From positions 1 to 47,410 of the forward strand of contig JAHDHE010000006.1 in the NCBI GenBank assembly GCA_020631475.1: a stretch of DNA of 47,410 nt, in the 5' to 3' direction. The notes under the pieces were generated by a model. The model worked only from the letters and a program-made list of their open reading frames with translations, was not told where the DNA came from and did not search any database. This DNA comes from Tenacibaculum sp. GTDB lineage: Bacteria; Bacteroidota; Bacteroidia; Flavobacteriales; Flavobacteriaceae. The translations under genes were made by a program, and so were the position numbers. Position 1 is the first letter of the stretch; every line of letters starts with the position of its first letter. This document shows positions 38,910 through 47,410 of this stretch, in pieces.

Positions 38910-39607
38910 TGAGAAAATTAATAAAAACAATAACATTATTTTCACTTCCTTTATTCGTTGCTTGTGGTGGTGGAAGTAGTAAAACACCTGAGGTTGTTAA
39001 CGAAGCGCCAAGTAAAGTAAATTTAGTATATCCAACGCCAAATTTATTATGTATTGATAATACTATAGCTTTTAATTGGAGTGATGCAACAGACCCTAAT
39101 AACGATAATATTAGTTATAAAGTAGAATTTTCTAGTAGTAGAAGTATGGCACCTATTACTAAGACTGAAACTGTTAATACTTCAACAAAATCTATTGTTT
39201 TAGCTAAAGGAACAGCCTATTATTGGAGAGTTACTGCTATTGATGCTAAAGGTTTAGCAGGAGAAGCATCAGATGTAAGCGCTTTTTACACTAAAGGAGA
39301 TGGTGTAGCTAACTCAGCTCCATTTATTGCAGAAATAGTAAGTCCAGCCGATGAAAAAGCAGATGTTGCTGCAGGAGATGTTACGTTAACATGGAAAGGT
39401 GCAGATTCTAATGACGCTACAAATACATTAAAGTATGAAGTGTTTTTTAGTGAAGATACAGATCCAGCTTCAATTGAAACTAATTATAGTGAAACCACTA
39501 GAAAAGTTACTGTAACAAGCGGAAAAACATACTATTGGAAAATAAATACCATTGATCCTTCAAATGCGAAGTCAATTGGTCAAGTATGGAGTTTTAAGGT
39601 TAATTAA
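38909..39607 (+). CDS. lipoprotein with fibronectin type III-like domains
   Basis: lipobox 'LFVACGGG'; two repeats ending 'TAYYWRVTAIDAKG'/'KTYYWKINTIDPSN'; start overlaps the upstream stop (TAATG). Confidence 0.82.
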   Translation: MRKLIKTITLFSLPLFVACGGGSSKTPEVVNEAPSKVNLVYPTPNLLCIDNTIAFNWSDATDPNNDNISYKVEFSSSRSMAPITKTETVNTSTKSIVLAKGTAYYWRVTAIDAKGLAGEASDVSAFYTKGDGVANSAPFIAEIVSPADEKADVAAGDVTLTWKGADSNDATNTLKYEVFFSEDTDPASIETNYSETTRKVTVTSGKTYYWKINTIDPSNAKSIGQVWSFKVN

Positions 39608-39628
39608 AACGTAGAAATTTATATAAAG

Positions 39629-39660
39629 AAAAGCGTCAAATATTATTTGACGCTTTTTTA
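39629..39660. terminator. intrinsic terminator
   Basis: aaagcgtcaaata-ttatttgacgctttttta. Confidence 0.8.
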
Positions 39661-39673
39661 TTGTTTAAAAAGT

Positions 39674-40246
39674 TTATTTATTTTGATGCTTTTCAGCAAC
39701 TTTTTCTAATTCATCATACCAGTTCTGCCCAAATTTTCTAATCAGAGCTTGTTTTACAAATTTATAAACCGGTACTTGTAGTTCTTTACCTAAAGAGCAA
39801 GCGTCATCACAAATTTCCCATTTATGGTAATTTACAGCAGAAAATTCACTAAAATCCTTAACTCTTACCGGATATAAATGACAAGAAACAGGTTTTTTCC
39901 AATCAACTACACCTTGATTATATGCTTCTTCAATTGCGCATAAAGCAGTTTGTTTATCGTCAAAAATTACATAAGCACAATCAGCACCATTAATTAAAGG
40001 AGTTTCTAATTCGTCAAAATCACTTTTAACCCAAGTTCCTTGTTTTTCAATAGCATCAATACCTTCTTTTCTTAAAAAAGGTTTAATCTTCGGATAAATT
40101 TCTTCTAAAATTTTAGTTTCCTCTTCTTCTAATGGAGCTCCCGCATCTCCATCAATACAACAAGCACCTTTACAAGCAGAAATATTACATACAAACTCTT
40201 TTTTTATAAGGTCTTCTGAAACGATGGTTTTTCCTAATTGAAACAT
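39674..40246 (-). CDS. DUF3109 family protein (cysteine-rich)
   Basis: 'CNISACKGACCIDGDAGAPL', 'PVSCHLYPVRV', 'CDDACSLG'. Confidence 0.88.
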   Translation of the reverse strand: MFQLGKTIVSEDLIKKEFVCNISACKGACCIDGDAGAPLEEEETKILEEIYPKIKPFLRKEGIDAIEKQGTWVKSDFDELETPLINGADCAYVIFDDKQTALCAIEEAYNQGVVDWKKPVSCHLYPVRVKDFSEFSAVNYHKWEICDDACSLGKELQVPVYKFVKQALIRKFGQNWYDELEKVAEKHQNK

Positions 40247-40356
40247 AAAATATATTTAAAAGTTAGAAGTTTACATAAACTTCACGTAAATTTAAGTGCA
40301 AAAATACTAGATTGTAACATTACTTATCTAATTTTGTCGCCGAAAATCAATATAAT

Positions 40357-40938
40357 ATGAATTTTAATTTTAAAGAAATTTTTACAGCCTTTATGGTATT
40401 GTTTGCTGTAATTGACATTGTTGGAAATATTCCTATCATTATAGATCTACGTAAAAAAGTTGGTCATATTCAATCAGAAAAAGCCTCAGTTATTGCTGGT
40501 TTTATCATGATATTATTTCTTTTTGTTGGAGAAAGATTATTAAGCTTAATTGGTATAGATGTGCATTCTTTTGCTGTTGCGGGTGCATTTATTTTATTTT
40601 TTATTGCTTTAGAAATGATTTTAGGAATTACATTATATAAAGATGATGAAGACGAAACGCTAACAGCAACAGTTTTTCCATTAGCATTTCCGTTAATAGC
40701 AGGTCCAGGTAGTTTAACTACTTTACTTTCATTAAGAGCAGAATTTAATATAGGAAACATAATAATTGCTGTTTTATTAAATGTTTTTGTGATATATATA
40801 GTATTAAAAACATCATCAAAAATCGAAAAGTTGATTGGTAACAATGGTATTAAAATTATTAGAAAAGTATTTGGGGTAGTTTTATTAGCAATTGCAGTAA
40901 AATTATTTGCAACAAATATTAAAGTATTATTAGCTTAA
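40357..40938 (+). CDS. MarC family membrane protein
   Basis: ~6 TM; 'VIDIVGNIPIIIDLRKK', 'FPLAFPLIAGPGSLTTLL'. Confidence 0.9.
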   Translation: MNFNFKEIFTAFMVLFAVIDIVGNIPIIIDLRKKVGHIQSEKASVIAGFIMILFLFVGERLLSLIGIDVHSFAVAGAFILFFIALEMILGITLYKDDEDETLTATVFPLAFPLIAGPGSLTTLLSLRAEFNIGNIIIAVLLNVFVIYIVLKTSSKIEKLIGNNGIKIIRKVFGVVLLAIAVKLFATNIKVLLA

Positions 40939-41543
40939 TGTTTTTTGATGTTTTAATTATAGGAGGTGGAGTTGCGGGAATGCAATGTGCTTTAGTTTTA
41001 GGATCTGCTCAAACAAAAGAGTATGCAAAAGATAAAAACATTGGTATAATTATCCATCAAAGATCGTCGCATTTACAAAATGCATTATTTAATAATGTTT
41101 TAGGTTTACCAGCAGGAACTTTAGGAGAAGATATTTTAACTCAAGGAAAAGACCAGTTAAGTAATCAGTATCCTAAAGTTAATCAAATTGAAAACGAGAA
41201 AGTTATTGTGGTTTTAGATGATGAAAAAGGGTATAAAATTATCACAAATAAAAATGAGTACTATAGTAAAAAAGTTGTGATAGCTCTTAATTATTCGAAA
41301 CCATTTGAAATTGCTGGTTTAGAACAATATATTGAGCCCCACATGAGAGCTAACGCGATGAAAGACAGGGTTCAACTACGCAATTTTAACCATTTAATAA
41401 AAAAAGGTTTGTATGTTTGCGGAACTTTAGCAGGATGGCGAAGTCAATTTGCTATTGCAGCCGGTAGTGGTGCAAGTGTTGCTACAGATATATTAACAGT
41501 TTGGAACGAAAACATTCCAACAAAAGTGCATGACAAAAAATAA
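40938..41543 (+). CDS. FAD-dependent oxidoreductase (thioredoxin reductase-like)
   Basis: 'DVLIIGGGVAGMQCALVLG', 'GLYVCGTLAGWRSQFAIAAGSGASVA'. Confidence 0.85.
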   Translation: MFFDVLIIGGGVAGMQCALVLGSAQTKEYAKDKNIGIIIHQRSSHLQNALFNNVLGLPAGTLGEDILTQGKDQLSNQYPKVNQIENEKVIVVLDDEKGYKIITNKNEYYSKKVVIALNYSKPFEIAGLEQYIEPHMRANAMKDRVQLRNFNHLIKKGLYVCGTLAGWRSQFAIAAGSGASVATDILTVWNENIPTKVHDKK

Positions 41544-41562
41544 TTTTTTAAATATTATAACA

Positions 41563-42429
41563 ATGAAAAGAGTATTAGTTTTAGGAATGATAATATCATT
41601 ATTCGTAAACTGTGGAGGAAATGATAGTGATAACATTGTAAAGCCTGATGAAGGTAACCAAGGCAATTCAGGTAATCCAGGTAGCTTTAACATCCCTACT
41701 AGCTTACAAGCATATTATAGCGATATAGATTTTACATTAACAGGAACCCAATTAAAAGACGTTTTAGCGACCAAAACAATAAATAAGCACACAACTAACT
41801 TAAGTTATACACCAGGTGTTTGGAATGCTTTAAAAGAGTCTGATTTAGATCCAACAGATAATACTAAAGTTTTACTAATTTACGGTTATGATGATAATGA
41901 TGCTAGTATTGTAAATGATAGAAGTAGAAGCAAAGATGCAAATGGTGGTAGTTCTGGAGAATGGAATCGAGAACATGTATACCCAAAATCGTTAGGAAAT
42001 CCTAACTTAGGTACTTCAGGACCAGGTTCTGATGCGCATCATTTAAGACCTTCAGATATTTCTTTTAATTCTCAAAGAGGTAATAAAAAGTTTGCTGATG
42101 GTTCTGGTAATGCTAAAGATGTTTCTGGAAACTGGTACCCTGGTGATGAATGGAAAGGAGATGTAGCTCGTATGATGATGTATATGTACTTACGTTACGG
42201 TAGCCAATGTTTACCAAAAAACGTTGCGGTTGGTACTGCTAATTCAACAGATGGTAATATGATTAATTTATTATTACAGTGGAATATTGATGACCCTGTT
42301 TCTGATTTTGAGAAAAAACGTAATAATGTTATTGCAACTAAGCAAGGAAATAGAAATCCAATAATAGATAATCCTTATTTAGCTACGCTAATTTGGGGAG
42401 GCGGAAACGCTAATAATACTTGGCAATAA
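41563..42429 (+). CDS. endonuclease I family nuclease, lipoprotein
   Basis: 'EWNREHVYPKSLG', 'SDAHHLRPSDISFNSQRGNKKF'; lipobox 'SLFVNCGG'. Confidence 0.92.
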   Translation: MKRVLVLGMIISLFVNCGGNDSDNIVKPDEGNQGNSGNPGSFNIPTSLQAYYSDIDFTLTGTQLKDVLATKTINKHTTNLSYTPGVWNALKESDLDPTDNTKVLLIYGYDDNDASIVNDRSRSKDANGGSSGEWNREHVYPKSLGNPNLGTSGPGSDAHHLRPSDISFNSQRGNKKFADGSGNAKDVSGNWYPGDEWKGDVARMMMYMYLRYGSQCLPKNVAVGTANSTDGNMINLLLQWNIDDPVSDFEKKRNNVIATKQGNRNPIIDNPYLATLIWGGGNANNTWQ

Positions 42430-42432
42430 AAA

Positions 42433-42466
42433 ATAAAGGCTAACCTACAGGTTAGCCTTTATTTTT
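42433..42466. terminator. bidirectional intrinsic terminator
   Basis: aaataaaggctaacct-acaggttagcctttattttt. Confidence 0.85.
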
Positions 42467-43119
42467 GCTTTATAAGTTCTACCAATAGGTAATTTTATTT
42501 TGGATATAGTAATATATGTCCCTGTAAAATTTTCTACCTTTTCAGTATTTACTATGTATGATTTATGAATTTGTAAAAACTCTTTTTCATTTAAATACTC
42601 TTCCCATTTTTTTAAAGAATCAATAATTGTAAACTTTTTATTTTTCGTAAAAAAAGTAACATAATTTCTATCTGATTCCAAGTATAAAATATCATCAATA
42701 TAAATTTTATGTATTGTTTTATCTACATTTAATAATATTGACTCTCTTTCTGTTTTAATTGTAGAATTTAACCGTTTTTCTGTTTTTTTAATGGCTTTTA
42801 AAAAGCGATCAAAAGAAAAAGGTTTTACTAAATAATCTACTATAGTATCTAACTCAAAACTAGAAACTGCATAATCAGAATATGCAGTTGTTATTATTAT
42901 TTTAGGCGGATTTTTTATAGTTTTAATAAAATCTAATCCAGAAATATCAGGAAGATTGATGTCTAAAAAAACCAAATCAACAGTATTTTCTTTAAAAAAA
43001 GCATTTGCACTTATTGCTGTTTGAAAATTATCAATAAGAATTAAATCAGGAATTTTATTGATATAATTTTTTAAGATATTCTGTGCAGGTAGCTCATCTT
43101 CTATAATAATACACTTCAT
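42445..43119 (-). CDS. LytTR family response regulator
   Basis: receiver 'DLVFLDINLPDISGLDFI'; LytTR 'ILYLESDRNYVTFFTKNKKFTI...FLQIHKSYIVN'. Confidence 0.93.
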   Translation of the reverse strand: MKCIIIEDELPAQNILKNYINKIPDLILIDNFQTAISANAFFKENTVDLVFLDINLPDISGLDFIKTIKNPPKIIITTAYSDYAVSSFELDTIVDYLVKPFSFDRFLKAIKKTEKRLNSTIKTERESILLNVDKTIHKIYIDDILYLESDRNYVTFFTKNKKFTIIDSLKKWEEYLNEKEFLQIHKSYIVNTEKVENFTGTYITISKIKLPIGRTYKAKIKANL

Positions 43120-43126
43120 AACTATT

Positions 43127-44098
43127 TTAAGATAAGTTTAAAGTTAGCGTTACATTAAAAGTATCGTTAGCTTCAATTTGTAAATTATGATTGTTTTTAT
43201 AAAGTAAATTTAATCGTTTTTTAAGATTTTCTAATCCTATAGAATTTGATTGATTACTTTGTTTTTGCTCGTATTTATTTGTGCAATTACAAGTTAAAAT
43301 ATTATTTTTTGCAGTAATTTCAATAGTAATTGCACTATTATAGACACTGTGTTTAAAAGCATTTTCAATAATAGTAATTAATAGTAAAGGAGCTATTTTA
43401 TACTGTTTATTATCAATACCTATTTTGTAATTTATTTTTTTTATTCCTTCAGTTCTAATTTTTTGAAATGCAATGTAGTTATCAATAAACTGAATTTCTT
43501 TATCTAAATTAACCTTATCGCTATTACTTTCATACAAAACATGTTTTAAGTTATCTGATAGTTTTAAAATTAAATCTGGTGCTTTTGTAGGTTTTTCAAT
43601 TGAATACGAATAAATAGTATTCAAATTATTAAATAACACATGTGGGTTTATTTGAGATTTCAAAAATTTTAATTCCATCTCTGTTCTTTCTTGATGAATT
43701 TTTTCTATTGCTTCCGATTGATTAATATATCTAAAAAGTATCCATATAAATGAAAAAAAGAGTAGTGGTGTTAAAGTTTGCCACAAATAATCACTTAGAC
43801 ATTTCATTATAGTACACCCGCAACGCGTAAACACATTACAGTATAGTTGTGTTGCTAAAAAAGAGATAACAATAAACACTAAGCTATACAGTGCATACCA
43901 TTTCTTTTTTACAAAATAAGGTAGAAGCACTTGGTTGTTTGTGTATACAATAACTAATAGTATAAAAAAATACTGTAAAAACGGATTTTCAGCCCAATAG
44001 TAGCGAGTAAATACAAATAGTGACATAAATATAAACAACATCCAAAAAAGGACGTGAATTAAGACTTCTGAGCTTCGTTTTCTATCTAGTTTTATCAT
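43127..44098 (-). CDS. LytS/YehU-type sensor histidine kinase
   Basis: 4 TM, 'ELKFLKSQINPHVLFNNLNTIYSYS' his_kinase motif, 'IIENAFKHSV'. Confidence 0.92.
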   Translation of the reverse strand: MIKLDRKRSSEVLIHVLFWMLFIFMSLFVFTRYYWAENPFLQYFFILLVIVYTNNQVLLPYFVKKKWYALYSLVFIVISFLATQLYCNVFTRCGCTIMKCLSDYLWQTLTPLLFFSFIWILFRYINQSEAIEKIHQERTEMELKFLKSQINPHVLFNNLNTIYSYSIEKPTKAPDLILKLSDNLKHVLYESNSDKVNLDKEIQFIDNYIAFQKIRTEGIKKINYKIGIDNKQYKIAPLLLITIIENAFKHSVYNSAITIEITAKNNILTCNCTNKYEQKQSNQSNSIGLENLKKRLNLLYKNNHNLQIEANDTFNVTLTLNLS

Positions 44099-44282
44099 TA
44101 CTCATCTAAGTAACTAAAATTCCAGCATTCAGCAAAATATTAAGTACCAATGGTAATTTAATAAGTACATACAGCGGTTATTTTTTAACTATTGCTGTTT
44201 ATACCTATTTGTAAGTGATATATACTTTCAATTTTTCTAACAAAAACTTACAAAGTACATTCGAGTATGAATATTTTAAAAA

Positions 44283-45173
44283 ATGAAAAAACAACTAATC
44301 ATCACATTTCTATTTATTAGTTATTTTGTTTCAGGGCAACAAATTAATAGAACCATTAAAGAAAGTAAAGGCAAACTTATGCTGCTTGGTAAAACCAATA
44401 AACAAGCATTTTCTAATGCCAATTTTACATGGTTTCAGAAATATTATGATGAATACATAACTAACGATAATGTAATATTATAACTTAAAGACTCGCTTAA
44501 AAACTATAAAATAAAGGCTTTTTATGGCACATGGTGTGGAGATAGTAAAAGAGGAATTCCCAAGTTTTATAAAGTATTAGACAAAGCGAACTTTAATACG
44601 AATAATTTAGAAATGATTGCTGTAGATAAAAAGCCAGAAGCATACAAAGCATCACCAAACGGAGAAGAAAAAGGCTTGAACATTCATCGTGTACCTACGT
44701 TTATTTTTTATAAAGAAAATAAAGAAGTAGCTAGAATTGTTGAATCTCCAAACGAAGATTATGAAAGAGATATACTTAACATAATTAATAATAAAAAATA
44801 CACCTCTAAATACATAGTAGTTGAATATTTAAATAATTTAATGAGTGAAAAAAGTTTAGAAGAATTATCTAAAAACGAAAATTATTTAAAAGCTTATTTA
44901 GTTGAATATTCTAAAGGAAGTAGAGAACTAAATACTTTTGGATACAAATTACTTAGATCTAATAACACCGAAAAAGCATTATTTGTTTTTCGATTAAACA
45001 CTAAAATGTACCCTTATAAATCGAATGTATTTGACAGTTTAGCAGAAGCTTATTATACTATAAAAGATTATGAAAACTCATTAAAAAATTATGATAAAGT
45101 ATTAGTGTTAAAACCAAATGACAAAAATGCTTTAGAAATTATTGAGAAAATTAAAAAAGAAATGAAAATATAA
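44283..45173 (+). pseudogene. thioredoxin-fold/TPR protein interrupted by one in-frame TAA (44481-44483)
   Basis: ORFs 44283-44483 and 44613-45173 share a frame; spacer translates as LKDSLKNYKIKAFYGTWCGDSKRGIPKFYKVLDKANFNTNNLE, continuous thioredoxin-like sequence. Confidence 0.8.
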
Positions 45174-45196
45174 ATTATTAACTTAAATTAAAATAA

Positions 45197-45580
45197 ATGA
45201 AAACAATCTTAACTTTAACTGCAACACTTTTTATAACAGCGATTTCAAATGCTCAAGAGTTTAAATTTGAAAAAGAACTTATTAATTATGGTAAAGTGTT
45301 AAAAGGCACTAATAAAACTAAAATCTTTGAGTTTACAAATGTTGGTAACGCTCCTTTAGTAATAAAACAAGTTATTTCTACTTGTGGTTGCGCAGTTCCT
45401 AAAAAACCTGAAAATCCAATTATGCCTGGAGCAAAAGGAAAAATAGAAGTTTCGTATGATACAAATCGCATAGGTGGTTTTTCTAAAATGTTTACGGTAA
45501 TTTCAAACGCAAAAAACAAACGAAAGCAACTTAAAATAAAAGGTTTTGTAAAAGGTAATAATGTAGTAACTTCTAAATAA
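45197..45580 (+). CDS. DUF1573 domain-containing secreted protein
   Basis: signal peptide; 'FEKELINYGKVLKGTNKTKIFEFTNVGNAPLVIKQVISTCGCAVPKKPENPIMPGAKGKIEVSYDT'. Confidence 0.92.
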   Translation: MKTILTLTATLFITAISNAQEFKFEKELINYGKVLKGTNKTKIFEFTNVGNAPLVIKQVISTCGCAVPKKPENPIMPGAKGKIEVSYDTNRIGGFSKMFTVISNAKNKRKQLKIKGFVKGNNVVTSK

Positions 45581-45581
45581 A

Positions 45582-45611
45582 AAAATCCCGAGTTTTAAAC
45601 TCGGGATTTTA
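45582..45611. terminator. bidirectional intrinsic terminator
   Basis: aaaatcccgagttt-taaactcgggatttt. Confidence 0.85.
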
Positions 45612-45631
45612 ATTTTATATAAAAAGGATTT

Positions 45632-46387
45632 TTATCCTTTTAAACTAGCTTTCATAAACTCAGTATTCATACGAGCAATGTTTTCTAATGAAATTCCTTT
45701 CGGACATTCAATTTCACAAGCTCCAGTATTTGTACAGTTACCAAAACCTTCTTCATCCATTTGTTTCACCATGTTTAAAACACGATCGGTAGCTTCTACT
45801 TGTCCTTGAGGTAATAAAGCATATTGAGATACTTTAGCTCCAACAAATAACATTGCAGAAGAGTTTTTACAAGTAGCAACACAAGCACCACAACCAATAC
45901 AAGTTGCTGCATCCATTGCTTTATCTGCATCTTCTTTTGGAATTAAGATTGCATTTGCATCTTGTGTATTACCAGAAGTGTTTACAGAAATATATCCACC
46001 TGCTTGTTGAATACGCTCGAAAGAACTTCTATCAACAACTAAATCTTTAATTACTGGGAAAGCAGCAGCTCTAAATGGCTCGATAGTAATCGTATCACCA
46101 TCGTTAAACATACGCATATGTAACTGACAAGTAGTTACACCACGATCTGGACCGTGAGCTTCACCATTAATATACATAGAACACATACCGCAAATTCCTT
46201 CACGACAATCGTGATCAAAAGCAACAGGTTCTTCACCTTGATTAATTAATTGTTCGTTTAATACGTCCATCATTTCTAAGAAAGACATATGCTCAGAAAT
46301 ATCAGTCACTTTATAGTCGACCATTTTCCCTTTATCGTTCGCTCCTTTTTGTCTCCAAATTTTTAGCGTAAGATTCATATTACTCAT
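45632..46387 (-). CDS. sdhB: succinate dehydrogenase/fumarate reductase iron-sulfur subunit
   Basis: '[18 protein letters not shown]', '[18 protein letters not shown]', '[15 protein letters not shown]'. Confidence 0.94.
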   Translation of the reverse strand: MSNMNLTLKIWRQKGANDKGKMVDYKVTDISEHMSFLEMMDVLNEQLINQGEEPVAFDHDCREGICGMCSMYINGEAHGPDRGVTTCQLHMRMFNDGDTITIEPFRAAAFPVIKDLVVDRSSFERIQQAGGYISVNTSGNTQDANAILIPKEDADKAMDAATCIGCGACVATCKNSSAMLFVGAKVSQYALLPQGQVEATDRVLNMVKQMDEEGFGNCTNTGACEIECPKGISLENIARMNTEFMKASLKG

Positions 46388-46397
46388 ATCTCTTTTC

Positions 46398-47410
46398 TTA
46401 TTTGTATGAACGTTGTTTTAGTTCAATATCGTTAAACTCTAATTCTTCTTTATGTAAAACTGCATCTGCAGGTTCTCCTTTATATTCCCAAGCAGCAACA
46501 TAAGCGTAGTCTTTATCGTTACGTTTTGCTTCTCCTTTTTGAGGACCATCTGTTTCGGCAGATTCTTCTCTAAAGTGACCACCACAAGATTCGTTTCTAT
46601 TTAAGGCATCTTTAGCAAATAACTCTCCTAATTCTAAGAAATCAGCTACTCTACCAGCTTTTTCTAACTCAGGATTCATTTCGTTAGCATCACCAGGAAC
46701 AGTTACGTTTTTCCAGAAATCTTCACGTAAAGCTTTAATTTCAACCATGGCTTCTTTTAAACCTTTTTCGTTACGCGCCATTCCACATTTTTCCCACATG
46801 ATTTTTCCTAATTTCTTGTGGTAATAATCTACAGAATGCTCTCCTTTATTGTTAATGAAGAAGTTGATACGCTCTTTAACTTCTTTTTCAGCCTCGTCAA
46901 ATTCTTTTGTATCTGTTGGTATTTTTCCTGTACGAATATCATTAGATAAATAATCTCCAATAGTATAAGGTAATACGAAATAACCATCTGCTAAACCTTG
47001 CATTAAAGCAGAAGCTCCTAAACGGTTAGCACCATGATCAGAGAAGTTTGCTTCACCGATACAGTATAATCCGTTAACAGTTGTCATTAAGTTATAATCA
47101 ACCCAAACACCTCCCATTGTATAGTGAGTTGCTGGATAAATCATCATTGGTGTTTCGTATGGATTGTCATCAACAATTTTCTCATACATCTGGAATAAGT
47201 TACCGTATTTTGCTTCAACGATAGCTTTTCCTAAATCGTACACTTGCTTTTCTGTAGGATTAGAAATGTGCTTTAATTTAGCTTGTTCTCTTCCGTATCT
47301 TTCAATTGCTGATTTAAAATCTAAATAAACAGCTTCACCAGTTGCGTTAACACCGTAACCAGCATCACAACGTTCTTTTGCTGCACGAGAGGCAACATCA
47401 CGAGGTACTA
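46398..47410 (-). CDS. sdhA: succinate dehydrogenase/fumarate reductase flavoprotein subunit (N-terminus beyond window edge)
   Basis: reading frame stays open to the window edge; '[42 protein letters not shown]'. Confidence 0.93.
   Translation of the reverse strand, partial: VPRDVASRAAKERCDAGYGVNATGEAVYLDFKSAIERYGREQAKLKHISNPTEKQVYDLGKAIVEAKYGNLFQMYEKIVDDNPYETPMMIYPATHYTMGGVWVDYNLMTTVNGLYCIGEANFSDHGANRLGASALMQGLADGYFVLPYTIGDYLSNDIRTGKIPTDTKEFDEAEKEVKERINFFINNKGEHSVDYYHKKLGKIMWEKCGMARNEKGLKEAMVEIKALREDFWKNVTVPGDANEMNPELEKAGRVADFLELGELFAKDALNRNESCGGHFREESAETDGPQKGEAKRNDKDYAYVAAWEYKGEPADAVLHKEELEFNDIELKQRSYK

Noticed and set aside
40470-40844. Minus-strand ORF opposite the MarC gene
   Set aside because: Antisense to conserved TM helices; no supporting signals.
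1-47410. tRNA/rRNA genes, CRISPR arrays, transposases, prophage structural genes
   Set aside because: None recognised on either strand by reading; absence not confirmed by tRNAscan/Infernal/CRISPR software.

Overview
AT-rich chromosomal segment from a marine-type Bacteroidetes (Flavobacteriaceae; genus not determinable, Tenacibaculum/Polaribacter-like by protein flavour). Most of it is ordinary housekeeping: acyl-CoA dehydrogenase, rnpA, S41 protease, purD, a PhoR/PhoB-like two-component pair, rimK, M13 and S9 peptidases, class Ia ribonucleotide reductase (nrdB-nrdA), dGTPase, a T9SS-secreted protein, a LytTR two-component pair, and sdhB/sdhA at the edge. Two accessory patches stand out. (1) 11.4-16.2 kb holds a small membrane-protein cassette bounded by inverted/structured repeats, a decapitated DUF1501 gene, a PmeII-like type II restriction enzyme tail-to-tail with a cytosine-C5 methyltransferase that carries its own N-terminal MerR-like HTH, and an AlbA_2/Schlafen-type protein. 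A perfect 11-bp inverted repeat overlaps the MTase -7 box and start codon, suggesting autoregulation. (2) 32.09-33.16 kb is a ~1.03 kb unit with one orphan gene and a possible leftward small RNA, flanked by a 40-bp direct repeat (39/40 identical) of an intrinsic terminator, inserted between nrdA and dgt. Other points: a thioredoxin/TPR gene interrupted by one in-frame TAA, several regulatory hairpins (a cUUCGg stem between nrdB and nrdA; a terminator between the response regulator and its kinase; a terminator inside an opposing CDS), and a 44-aa membrane ORF missing from the supplied track. All assignments are from reading the sequence; no searches were run.
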